A stretch of 64,000 nucleotides of DNA from Pieris napi (taxonomy: Eukaryota > Arthropoda > Insecta > Lepidoptera > Pieridae). Shown one piece after another: positions 55,742 through 64,000 of this stretch. Each line of letters starts with the position of its first letter. The first letter of the stretch is position 1. The position numbers and the translations under genes are program-made. Location: NCBI RefSeq assembly GCF_905475465.1, contig NC_062255.1:3844001-3908000 (forward strand), written 5' to 3'. Below the pieces are notes generated by a model. It did not search any database. It saw only the letters and a program-made list of their open reading frames with translations, and was not told the DNA's origin.

Positions 55742-56016
55742 TTTCTGATCTAATGGTGACTTATATTAAATTGGGTAATTGGATATGAGCAGTTGATATA
55801 GAGGAAAGTTAAACATTGCTTCTAAATAACTTGTACACAATCCATAGATTACTGTTGTACACAGAAGAAAGATATGTGTCATACTGATTGTGTGGTATTG
55901 TAATTAATGCTTAGTTAAGTGTATGAATATTTGTTTTTCAGTATGTACTTTCTTCTGTGTATGACCTTCATCAATAGCTTAATGTATGTAATAAGTTATA
56001 TTTTGTGTTTTGTTCA
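55742..56016 (+). other. Probable SmD2 3' untranslated region
   Basis: Follows the SmD2 stop and precedes the continuation of the LINE endonuclease at about 56017. It is AT-rich, with TGTTGTACACAGAAGAAAG and a partial echo CTTTCTTCTGTGTATG at 55950-55965 that is nearly inverted. No long A tail is visible at the right junction. Confidence 0.55.
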
Positions 56017-56235
56017 GACTTTGATACCAATAGTTCAAGTAAACGTATGCTTAATTTCTTTAAATCATATAATTTTACTGTACCTACTAGGATAACAGCC
56101 ACCACGGCAACATGTATTGACAATATCTACAGTGATATAGTTCCTCTCAACACCTGTATTATCAACAAACTAACATCTGATCACTCTGGTCAATTGTTTG
56201 AATTCCAAATACTTAAATGTAAAATATACCTACTA
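56017..56235 (+). pseudogene. LINE endonuclease, right half continuing after SmD2
   Basis: The frame reads FDTNSSSKRMLNFFKSYNF, then TVPTRITATTATCIDNIYSD, then an INKLTSDHSGQLFEFQI segment. SDH is the last catalytic motif of the LINE endonuclease family. Reading GEFN (before SmD2) then SDH (after it) reconstructs one endonuclease domain split at about LLDNS/SSKRM. The reverse transcriptase is not present downstream. Confidence 0.85.
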
Positions 56236-56284
56236 ACATACAACAATAAATGTTTTGTAATCCAAATGTCATGCACACGATAAG

Positions 56285-57069
56285 TGAATTAACCGGTAAG
56301 TCTCAAAGGACCCATATATTTCATAAAAACACGTCACTTGAGAAATATCGCAATACCTTATTAATAGGTACAATTACCCATGGAAACCCTCGGCTAAAAA
56401 TGCCATAAAAATTGGAAATTACAAATATTGACGTTACCAAAACCTGGGATTCCTATAGTAATGAAAATCCTTTGAGTCATCTACCTACGCGCCGTTAAGG
56501 AGCTCCGTAATTGACCGGTAAATACGTTTTATTGGACCCGGAAATAGCTTCAGGCATACTTTATCACTTCGGAGTTTCCATTGTTTAACTTAAATCGATT
56601 ATCGAATTATTCAATTAATATTCTCGTTAATTTCAATGGCATGTGGATATCATTTTAAAATAAATACTCTACATTTTCAAAACTAAAACAGACTTCTAAC
56701 AATACTCAAAAACATCTCTGACACATTGCAAATACATGACCCCGTGATATAAAACGAAAATAGGAATGAAAAAGGCATATTGTTACACGTGACTTAAAAA
56801 AAATACATTTATCGTGTTTTTTTATATGCGTCATTCATTGTTTGATGTCGCTAGAAACGCGAGTCAAGTCGCGGATAAAAGCTTGTTATTGAAATTGATA
56901 CCACAATTCACACGAGAGCACCAATGAATGGCCATGCAATACAAACTCATACCGGTAAATCCTGGATTCCAAGAATGTTTCATAACATAACTTGCTCTAT
57001 AAAAATTGTAACAATGCAAGTTTACTTTGTGGCATTAGAATGATTAAAAACGTACAATAATTAATAGAA
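56285..57069. other. Unidentified AT-rich DNA
   Basis: No continuation of the LINE is visible after 56285. No ORF or repeat was recognised. Confidence 0.4.
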
Positions 57070-57280
57070 TCAGTGACGCTACAGTCAATATAATAGGCAA
57101 GTAGGTGATCAGTCGTTTTGGGTCTAAGGCAAGCCGGTTTCCTCGCGATGTTTTCCGTCACCGATCGAACGAATGTTAAATGCGATTAAATAAAGAATGC
57201 ACACCCAGAGCAGTGTTGGCCTAGTGACTTCAGCGTGCGTCTCTCATCGTTCGTAGATTCGATCCCCGGCTGTGCAATGC
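57070..57280. repeat. Two S2 fragments in opposite orientation
   Basis: Positions 57070-57185 are the minus-strand tail (AGTGACGCTACAGTCAATAT, GGCAAGTAGGTGATCAG, CGATGTTTTCCGTCACCG). Positions 57208-57280 are a plus-strand head (AGCAGTGTTGGCCTAGTGAC, TTCGTAGATTCGATCCCCGG). They lie about 22 bases apart, converging tail then head, so this may be a rearranged copy and not one insertion. Confidence 0.8.
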
Positions 57281-57699
57281 ACAATAACTGATGATCAATT
57301 TATAATTAAAAAGCGTTTAGAATTGGTTAGTTGTTTACGTCATTTGATCATAAATCGCGAACCTTTTTAAAAGACTTCAAAATAAGTATGTATTATTGTA
57401 ATATTTGACAGCCTTTTCAGTTTACAGGCATTGGAATTCGCTTTTACTTTTTTATTAACATAATGATAGATGTCCTTTGTCTAATTGGTTATAGCGTATT
57501 GAAATCACTTAAAGTATTAATTTGTGGTATTTTTTATCTTAGCACAATCACAATTTATAACATTGGTAACCTAATTGTTTAGAACAAATTATTCAAAGCG
57601 AATGTTTTCCGTATAAATAATTTATTTTGAAAGAAAGAATTATATCAATAACAACTGTTAGTCTTTCTAGTCATATTGTTACTTTAGGGTCATCCTATT
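57281..57699. other. AT-rich spacer
   Basis: Nothing identified. Confidence 0.3.
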
Positions 57700-57834
57700 G
57701 TACTCGCATCTCGTGCGGTGAGTGAGCCGTCTGATTCCCGGAGCCCTCGAAATTCCATCCGTATCACTTCGATCTCGCCGTTTCACAACTGAGCGTTATT
57801 TAAGGCAGTTTTTGTGCACCACCAATCTGTGAAA
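57700..57834. repeat. Repeat N, possible LINE tail
   Basis: CTCGCATCTCGTGCGGTGAG, GTCTGATTCCCGGAGCCCTC, CGTTTCACAACTGAGCGTTA and TTTAAGGCAGTTTTTGTGC. The AACTGAGCGTTATTTAAG core recurs inverted at 11085-11105. The class is uncertain. Confidence 0.45.
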
Positions 57835-57985
57835 CCCAGAAGTATTTCCGAACCAATTCAACAAAACAGTGTACCGATTCTTAAAAGGCCGGCAACGCAC
57901 TCCCGAGCCCTCAAGCATTGAGCGGTATCGCTTAACATCAGATGAGCCTTTTATTCCGTTTGCCAGATTTCCTCTGTTTTACAAA
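57835..57985 (-). repeat. R3 dispersed repeat, minus copy
   Basis: AGTATTTCCGAACCAATTC, AAAGGCCGGCAACGCACTC and AACATCAGATGAGCC, followed by CCGTTTGCCAGATTTCC. The CTTCAAGAAAAG block is shortened. Confidence 0.8.
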
Positions 57986-58353
57986 AATAAATAACAACTA
58001 CTCCTATTACTCTTTCTTTTATAAAAAATCTATCCACCCACGTGGGTTTTGCACGGATGTTTAACAGAAATCTATGAAAGATATAAGACATATATATGTG
58101 CAAATGTATTTATTTCAATGAGTCCTGTTTATACTGTGATAACAGTATTGTGTACTCTTTGGGCACTAGATAGCACTTGCGTGGCGCGTGCTTAATGCTG
58201 AATATAAACATTGTATTGTATCGTTAGGTTTTGTAGTGATGTGCCAGGTAGGTCGACGAAAATCATTTGTTTTTAAAAAGTCAGTATTTAATATAATAAT
58301 AATAAGTGTAATTGACAATCATTACAATTTACTCTCTCTCTTCAGTCGGTAGT
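57986..58353. other. AT-rich spacer
   Basis: Nothing identified. A GC-rich patch at 58170-58190 is short. Confidence 0.3.
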
Positions 58354-58490
58354 TCATGTCTGAGGGTCGTGGTCATCAAGGAAACATCTGGAGCAGACAA
58401 TCTGTTTCCAACGGTTTCTGTCCAGCGCCTCTCTTATTACAGCGTACAGTTGTGACGACGATGAGTCTTTCACTTGATCGGTGCAATCGG
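58354..58490 (-). pseudogene. LINE ORF C-terminus, minus strand, open copy
   Basis: The complement reads DQVKDSSSSQLYAVIREALD, then RNRWKQIVCSRCFLDDHDPQ and T, ending at the TGA at 58354-58356. The frame is unbroken for about 42 codons. It matches the more degraded copy at 15975-16110, so the pair define one family. It is 5'-truncated. Confidence 0.7.
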
Positions 58491-58889
58491 CCAATTGATA
58501 ATTGACTCACTACCAACTGTATTAATATACTGTGTCATGTCAATGTTCCTGTTATTTTACTCACCTCTGTTTTTGGCGGTTGTTTCGCGTTCCAATTCTA
58601 ACGGTGGTAATCTCTTCGCATCTTCTTTACAACCAGCATTATTTCTTTTACATATCCTTGTATGTACTTAATAAGTCTGAAATGTGTATACGTGATTATA
58701 AAGCATGCTAATCGTGTCTAAAATAAGACAAACAAAACGTAATATAAAAAACATTATAATTAAAAAAAACATAATAACATGACTCCGACACAATATCAAT
58801 TACAAATTGATCTCATGACAATCGTATATAACATCTATTAAGTAATCGTAAGTCATAGATAGATGCGGAAGTGATAATCGACAAACGAT
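58491..58889. other. AT-rich spacer
   Basis: A plus-strand frame (58474-58671) reads a hydrophobic stretch and has no support. Nothing else identified. Confidence 0.3.
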
Positions 58890-58937
58890 AGTGGTATTGG
58901 CACGCACTAGCTGGGCGCGGTCGTTTCGCAACTCACC

Positions 58938-59100
58938 CCGGCACGCGAACTCGTGTCTACTACTCTACACAGTTTCGATCTTTGTCAATGCGCTTAAATT
59001 GTTCAACTGTTGCTCCAATTCTAATTTCCGCGATCTTTACGTTTCCATTAAATCGAATTTTCGGTCGTCACGTTTGTATAACGGTTGGGTTGAGTGCCAA
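58938..59100 (-). other. Candidate 5' exon with strong donor site, minus strand
   Basis: On the minus strand a CpG-rich segment ends GTTCGCGTGCCGGG and meets GTGAGTTGCG, a good 5' splice site. Stops occur in every frame just before the junction (GTAGAGTAGTAGAC), so if real it is an untranslated leader exon. A leader exon here would place part of the window to the left in its first intron. Alternatively this is a chance CpG-rich unique block. Confidence 0.25.
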
Positions 59101-59620
59101 TAATGTGGTCCAATTATTGTCGTTGCCTAACTGTACTCACTTGACTTATATTTTATGTTGTCTCTAATGTTTCCGTGGCATGTCGCACGTTGAAGACGAA
59201 TAAGCCGACGAGTTTAAATTTTTGTATTCCACAAAAGTTAGTACTTAAAAATAAGTGTTGATATAAACACACCAGGAGATGCGTTGCATTTAGACGATAT
59301 TTGAACTATAATAAACTATTCCTTAACCTAATGATAGATGTTACGAATTTAAGTCTTCCAAAATTCAAAAAGTACAAAACCATTTATGACAAAAATCTCT
59401 AATCGATATCTCAAATCAAAATCTAGTATTCAGGGTCAATAGTAATGTTACGTTTCAATCGATGCAGTCAATTTTTTTGCAAATTTTCATCTCTTCGTGT
59501 GCAAAAATAATGTTAAAATAAAGAATAGCTTTAAATTTTATTCAAATTGAAGGTAGTCGCGTATATTGGGTTGACCTTTTGGAAAAATCTATGACTAATT
59601 AATCGTGTAATCATACATAT

Positions 59621-60131
59621 TTATTTCCACTCCAATAACCCTCCCACCTTATATACGTACTTATAGTATACGGTTACTATAAGAGACATTACTTGTAGGG
59701 CGAGTCGCGATTGTTCAAACGGGATTTGGCGCCTTGTATAGAACGCACAATAGCCGGACTGCTCTACTATAAGAAGAAGTGGGATGGGATTACATGGTGC
59801 GATATAATTTATCAACACTTCCACAATTGCAAGATATATATAATTTGACACATGGAGTATAGTTCTCACTTCTGGGCTCCCCATTACCAGCTCCATATTT
59901 AACGAAGAGCGCATCGAATCGTCGACGACCAATCTCTTTCCGAGCGACTTGATCCCTTGGCGTTGCGTAGAGATTTGGGGTCTCTCTACATCTTCTACCG
60001 TATTTACCGTAGTACCGTACCTGAGAGTATTCGCTAGTTCGAGAATTATTGGGGTTAATAATATTGTGTACGTATATCTTAATTAAAAATATAATAATAT
60101 TCACAATACTTGAGTATAAGATGTCTGTCAT
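59621..60131 (-). CDS. Candidate small spliced gene, unknown function
   Basis: Minus-strand model. Exon 1 (60131-60105) starts at an ATG with A at -3 and reads MTDILYSSI. It ends at ATT|GTGAAT. Intron 1 is 84 bases (60104-60021) and ends TACTCTCAG. Exon 2 (60020-59870, 151 bases) is GC-richer and reads VRYYGKYGRRCRETPN, LYATPRDQVARKEIGRRR, FDALFVKYGAGNGEPR, and ends AGAA|GTGAGA. Intron 2 is 103 bases (59869-59767) with a pyrimidine-rich acceptor CCACTTCTTCTTATAG. Exon 3 starts at 59766. In the phase required it opens as IEQSGYCAFYTRRQIPFEQS, RLALQ and either reads to TAA at 59621 (about 107 residues) or splices at CAA|GTAATG (59693). Phases agree at both junctions. I do not recognise the protein. 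It is basic and rich in aromatic residues. A perfect RFX X-box lies 69 bp upstream. Reading straight through intron 1 is also open, so splicing is inferred. Confidence 0.4.
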
Positions 60132-60199
60132 ATTTTAGATTATCAGTTTGTTTACACTTTGTCGTTTTCCGGGCCCGAAGTTGGTTTAGCTTTTGTTTT

Positions 60200-60213
60200 G
60201 TTACCATGGCAAC
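60200..60213. promoter_or_regulatory. RFX-type X-box
   Basis: GTTACCATGGCAAC is a perfect, palindromic X-box (GTNRCC, spacer, RGYAAC), the site bound by RFX factors that switch on ciliary and basal-body genes. It sits 69 bp upstream of the ATG at 60131 on the minus strand, a usual distance for ciliary promoters. Being symmetric it could act on either side. Confidence 0.6.
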
Positions 60214-60517
60214 CATACTTTTTGTACCATAGTATCTTCAGCATAGTAACAACTTTAATATACGTTATAAAATACGGCTGTTTTACGCTGCGAGTATTAA
60301 CACATACAAAAAGAAATGCATCGGAATGGGAACCAAACGGATGACCCCAAACCCCCGTGTCAAGTCGCACAATAATATGCTTACAGTGGTATTTGTTATA
60401 TTTTATATATGATGTTAGCCTTAGTAACCTAAAATAACCCAAGAATTTTGTTATATTTCTTCGTCATTAACAAGGAATGTTAAATCTTGCCCGCTCTACG
60501 CTCTTAACTAGCGAACA
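60214..60517. other. Unidentified DNA upstream of the X-box
   Basis: Opposed open frames (minus 60152-60442, plus 60159-60344) cross this stretch. Neither has recognised homology. A GC-richer patch lies at 60300-60370. Confidence 0.3.
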
Positions 60518-60650
60518 GCCCTGCGATTCTGTAACTCACATTTCGAACTCACACAGCGGTTTTCGCATCGGTGGTCGCTCTCAAATCAGTCGTGAAACAG
60601 TCGTTTTATGGTTTGGCATTCTGAAAAGGTGGGAGCTTATAGTTTATTTT
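60518..60650 (+). mobile_element. M1 MITE, right end missing
   Basis: AGCCCTGCGATTCTGTAACT, GCGGTTTTCGCATCGGTGG, CAAATCAGTCGTGAAACAGT and GGTGGGAGCTTATAGTTTA. The final inverted end is absent, as at 2041. Confidence 0.8.
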
Positions 60651-60977
60651 TATTTGAGTAAAGTTATTTTGAGTTTGAGTTTATTAATCGAATATATATT
60701 TGTCGCCATGTAAATCGACCTTAAGGTCCATAGTGGGCAGCGCAGCAACATGTCATGATAGTGTCGTGCGATCCCTGCGAAGCCTTATTCAGATTTGCAC
60801 ATGTACCGAGCCTTTACACTCACCGGTATACTTTCCGATATTATTTAGTTTAATAACGTAACACTAAGTTAAATTTATGTACCCACTAAATTGGGTGTCC
60901 ATGCGATAACTACGTTTGAGAGTCCCGTTTTTGCACACCTATACCATAAAAAAATAATTTTGTTGTTGTTTGTTGTT
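60651..60977. other. AT-rich spacer
   Basis: Nothing identified. Confidence 0.3.
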
Positions 60978-61225
60978 GACGACTCATTGGTCTAGTGGTT
61001 AGTACCCCTGACTGCGAATCCATGGGTCCCGGATTCGATCCCCGGCTTTGACGAACATCGATGTGATGAGCATTTGGTGTTGTGCTTAGGTGTTTTATAT
61101 GTATTTATATGTCTATCTATCTATAATATGTATGTATATCCGTTGCCTAGTACCCATAACACATGCTTCACCAGCTTAGCATGGGACTAGGTCAATTGGT
61201 GTGAATAGTCTTTAAAAAAAAAAAA
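60978..61225 (+). repeat. S1 tRNA-derived SINE, full-length plus copy
   Basis: Starts GACGACTCATTGGTCTAGTG, has the B box GATTCGATCCCCGG, and ends AATTGGTGTGAATAGTC with a run of A. It lacks a short CTTGGG segment after GTGCTTAGGT relative to 52930. A TTGTTGTTGTTTGTTG simple repeat precedes it. Confidence 0.92.
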
Positions 61226-62086
61226 GTTTTAAATAACCATTGATCCAATTGAAAATTATAGACCTGTGTCTCAATTAGTCGTTAGTAACTTTACCGTTAG
61301 AAATCATTTAGTACTTTGAACAAAACTTTGGAATGTACCACGGGTATAGTGAAACTATTTTTTTCCTAAACTTATATTATCCGATAATCAGATATTTCGC
61401 GCCACATTATGATAAAGAACATAGCTCATAAAGATGTCACAAAGGGAGGCCATAAATAACGCTAGAACGTTTATTGTGTCTATAGACTATAGACAATAAG
61501 GCGTGTCACGGAGCTAACTCTAGCGCCCACTTATTCGCTTCTATAAGGTAAGTGATCCAGTAAAATATAGCTTTCAGTTCTAAGTGAAGCTTAAGAGATT
61601 TTTTTACATATTTGGTGCAAGTTAAACATTGTTAATACATATATATTCCTGTCTCAAATAGCTAAATGTTGTTTTAGGAGTTTGTAATACATTTATGACG
61701 CGGGCTCACGTCGGTACATAAATAACTACAAGTTTTACTATATAGAGAACGGAAAGAGAAAAAGAAATATCAAATCATGATTTTTTTAACTAACTGAAAA
61801 GTGATTTCAAAGTGTCAAAGAAGCACATTTGGATATAGCCTAGCCTAGCTCTTTAATCAGTGTTGCGTGAAGACTTAACTGAATATGTTGTAAAAAAATA
61901 ATTTCCACTTCAACACGTTAATCAGGATGTTGATTGCTATTGAAGAACGAATAGGCCTCTTGAGTTCTTTAAATTAATTTTAATTTGTTTAACTTTTAGT
62001 TATTTTATTCATGGTGCCTAGGTATTTATTTATTATTTACACTTCATTACTTCTATAGAAAAACAAGTAAAAAAAAATAAAAAAAA
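61226..62086. other. AT-rich DNA, nothing identified
   Basis: Contains a TGTCTATAGACTATAGACAA palindrome at 61474-61498. No gene or element was recognised. Confidence 0.4.
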
Positions 62087-62155
62087 TCAGTGGCACTACA
62101 ACCTCTTTAGGTCTTGGCCTCAGATTTCTAAATCTGTTTCATGATCATTATTAGA
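62087..62155 (-). repeat. S2 SINE tail fragment
   Basis: CAGTGGCACTACAACCTC, TTTAGGTCTTGGCCTCAG and CTGTTTCATGATCATTATTAG. The rest of the element is missing. Confidence 0.85.
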
Positions 62156-62374
62156 AAAAGAAGTAATAGGTACTGTAATGTCCTGCTTCTTGGAGTGTTT
62201 TACGGCTCACCAACACCACAACACTTGTACAAACGTCCTACAGACAACCGCTCCGTTCGGGTGTCGGATTACGACTGACAGTCTGACATGTGACGTAGGC
62301 GCATGAGACAACCAAGCAACACTTTATTTAGTCAATACACTACTGGTACATAAAAATTATAAGGGCATGCAACG
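62156..62374. other. Mixed-GC unidentified DNA
   Basis: Positions 62210-62300 show higher GC without a repeat. Nothing identified. Confidence 0.3.
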
Positions 62375-62565
62375 GGCGGCCTTATCACTAACAAGCGATC
62401 TCTTACAGGCAACCCTAAGCCTCTAGGTATCGCTGGATCGACCGACTGCTTGCAGACCCTGCAAATGGCCAGAGATGGCACTGGACCGAGAGCGCTGAAA
62501 GTTTCTCGTTTCGGAGGCCAAGAGTTGGGTCGCAGAGAGTGTGTGATTATTCCATTCATGTTCAT
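62375..62565 (+). pseudogene. Probable LINE 3' end
   Basis: Opens with the repeat J block (GGGCGGCCTTATCACTAACA, AGCGATCTCTTACAGGCAAC). The following stretch reads RYRWIDRLLADPANGQRW and then KVSRFGGQELGRRECV-type residues in the plus frames. The pattern suggests a degraded LINE C-terminus, but the family is uncertain. Confidence 0.4.
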
Positions 62566-62761
62566 AATGTCTATGCCTCAAATATCAATTTATAAACGTT
62601 AAACCAAGTACAAAGAGGACATAACTTGGAAGTAGCACCGATAAAATTGTTTTGTTTGAATTGATATCACTGTATCAAGGAAAATAAAATGACAATTTGG
62701 AGTTACTATAGATAGAAGATAGAGAGTATATCTATCGCTTTGATAGCAGTAGAACACTTAC

Positions 62762-62890
62762 CTAAGGGGTAAAGACACGCCGAGCGAATGGCCGGTCGGT
62801 CTGAAATAAGTGTAATTGCCTTATCTGCGTCCTTGCTGCGTCCTTGCTTTCACTGATAACAGTCGCCCGGTACCTGAATCTCTTGTATCA
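62762..62890 (-). other. Candidate exon with ideal donor site, minus strand
   Basis: Minus-strand TTTACCCCTTAG meets GTAAGTGTTC, a perfect 5' splice site (AG|GTAAGT). Thirty-nine bases upstream lies an acceptor-like CACTTATTTCAG at 62801-62812, giving a possible 39-base exon (62800-62762) open in two frames. The same strand is CpG-rich up to about 62880. It may be a micro-exon or the end of a longer leader exon. No protein is recognised. Confidence 0.25.
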
Positions 62891-63235
62891 TATCGCCAAC
62901 AGGATTTAAAGTAATTTATTCAAAGGGGTTTTCCGATTTCAAGAAACCATAGTAGTTTTAATTCTAGTAAAGATGGACGTTGATTGACTCAGTAATGCGA
63001 ACATAATTTTATATTTACACGGATATAACATATTATATTATTCACATATATAACAATAATGAACGGAAATCGGAATGTTTTATAACTCGAATTTTTAAAG
63101 CGTTTCGCATTGTTTAATAAATAGAATTAAATGGGTTTTTATTTAAAAAAATGATAATCTACAATTTTTAAATTAAAATTTTAAACCAAATCGGATTACA
63201 ACAAACACAATGTATTACATATATCTTAGCTTGTT
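62891..63235. other. AT-rich spacer
   Basis: Nothing identified. Confidence 0.3.
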
Positions 63236-63275
63236 AAGGTGTGTGTGTGAGGGTGAATAGGTGTGTGTGTGCGTT
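63236..63275. repeat. GT microsatellite
   Basis: TAAGGTGTGTGTGTGAGGG and GGTGTGTGTGTGCG form two short GT runs. Confidence 0.9.
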
Positions 63276-63474
63276 TTTAGGTTTTAAATTCATTTGTATA
63301 TTATTTTGAGCATAGTTTGTACGAAAATAGGTGTAGTAAAAACAAAGTTTTGAACTCATATTTGCAAAGAATTAATAGATACGACAAAAAAAGTACTTTT
63401 TTGCAGACTGAACACGAAGATTCCACGTAAATTTTGGAAATTTCATCTCACAACTCGTCCTTTTCTTTATATTA
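63276..63474. other. AT-rich spacer
   Basis: Nothing identified. Confidence 0.3.
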
Positions 63475-63550
63475 CAGTCATCGCAGCCCATGGACACCCA
63501 TTTAAGTGGGTGCGTTGCCGGCCTTTGAGAGAGGAGTATGCTCTTTTTTT
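63475..63550 (+). repeat. Repeat H copy
   Basis: ATCGCAGCCCATGGACACCC and GTGCGTTGCCGGCCTTTGAG, then GAGTATGCTCTTTTTTTT. It is the best copy of this family in the window. Confidence 0.6.
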
Positions 63551-64000
63551 TAAAGTGGTATCTCCCCGCCGGGAGTGAATTTCACAATTCGTTAGCTCAC
63601 AAAATAAAATGTCTTGCAAAGCAGACTGTGATTGACTTGAACTTTCTCTTTCACACTACACTTCCACTAGAGTAGGCAAGTCTTTTAGGATCTCTAGTAA
63701 TATCTCGCCATAAAGTAACGGAATACGCTCTCCAGATCCCATACGATTGGCGACCTCTTTACCGTCTTTTAAAAGCTTTCTACATAAAAACCCAAGTTAA
63801 CCATATACTTTCCATCTGCTCAGTAATGACTTTTGTAATTATAAAATTTTTATCGAATTTTGGAACCTAGCATTAATTGTGATTCATGATTCTTAATATT
63901 AGCTTTAAGATATTTTTTGATTCTGATGTTAGTTTGTTAAGTGTACGTAATTGCTTATATTTTTTGTGAATTTAGTTATAGGACATAACTAAATTCACAA
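63551..64000. other. Unidentified DNA to the window end
   Basis: Mostly AT-rich, with a GAATTTAGTTATAGGACATA and ACTAAATTC inverted repeat at the very end (63969-63998). No gene was recognised. Confidence 0.4.

Noticed and set aside
58891..59103. 70-codon plus-strand frame in the CpG-rich block
   Set aside because: Lies opposite the leader-exon candidate and has no homology. High GC alone removes stops.
59790..60131. Single-exon reading of the X-box gene (113 codons straight through)
   Set aside because: The stretch between 60104 and 60021 is AT-rich, has both splice borders and reads as low-complexity hydrophobic residues. The spliced model is preferred, though not proven.

Overview
The window is 64 kb of AT-rich, repeat-dense eukaryotic DNA with almost no protein-coding content. 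The repeat content suggests a moth or butterfly (Lepidoptera): two tRNA-derived SINE families, an abundant short repeat carrying TGATGTTAAGTGATAC and GCCGGCCTTTTAAGAATTGG, Helitron-like ends reading TCTAATATATA and CTAGTA, many 5'-truncated LINE tails, mariner and pogo elements, and hAT- and Harbinger-type MITEs. This assignment rests on remembered repeat families, so species is left open. No rRNA, functional tRNA, CRISPR array or bacterial operon is visible.

Layout. 0-9 kb: unique AT-rich DNA with scattered repeats, a foldback MITE (4.2-4.5 kb) and a LINE reverse-transcriptase C-terminus (8.0-8.2 kb). 9.5-15.2 kb: a mariner deletion derivative (9551-10128), a near-perfect 340-bp-arm inverted duplication (11862-12642) and a decayed pogo-like transposon (13899-15163). 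15-31 kb: LINE tails, SINEs, and repeat-poor stretches (17.0-18.0, 18.85-19.06, 26.6-26.85 kb) that could be regulatory. 31.8-33.4 kb: a 1.59-kb non-autonomous transposon with mirrored subterminal TCAGATTA repeats. 33-55 kb: SINE-rich, with a hAT MITE with a near-matching 8-bp duplication (45974-46316), a Harbinger MITE (46361-46654), a nested inverted structure (49945-50652) and a Helitron-like element. 55.3-56.3 kb: an SmD2 (SNRPD2) retrocopy lying inside, and in frame with, a LINE endonuclease. 58-64 kb: possible exons of real genes on the minus strand, including a small spliced model (60131 down to 59621) 69 bp downstream of a perfect RFX X-box.

Family labels used below. S1: tRNA-derived SINE with GGTCTAGTGGTTAGTACCCC (4 copies). 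S2: tRNA-derived SINE with GGCCTAGTGGCTTCAGCGTG (about 20 copies and fragments). R3: the GTTAAGTGATAC repeat (about 11 copies). M1: MITE with GCGATTCTGTAACTCAC ends (5 copies). M2: foldback MITE with CTCGCGAGAT (2 copies). T1: transposable-element ORF C-terminus with DPRA...AIQRGNAAS (4 copies). The window reads as a long intron or intergenic region kept as a TE graveyard. The two places where coding sequence may be alive are the SmD2 chimera and the X-box gene model near 60 kb.
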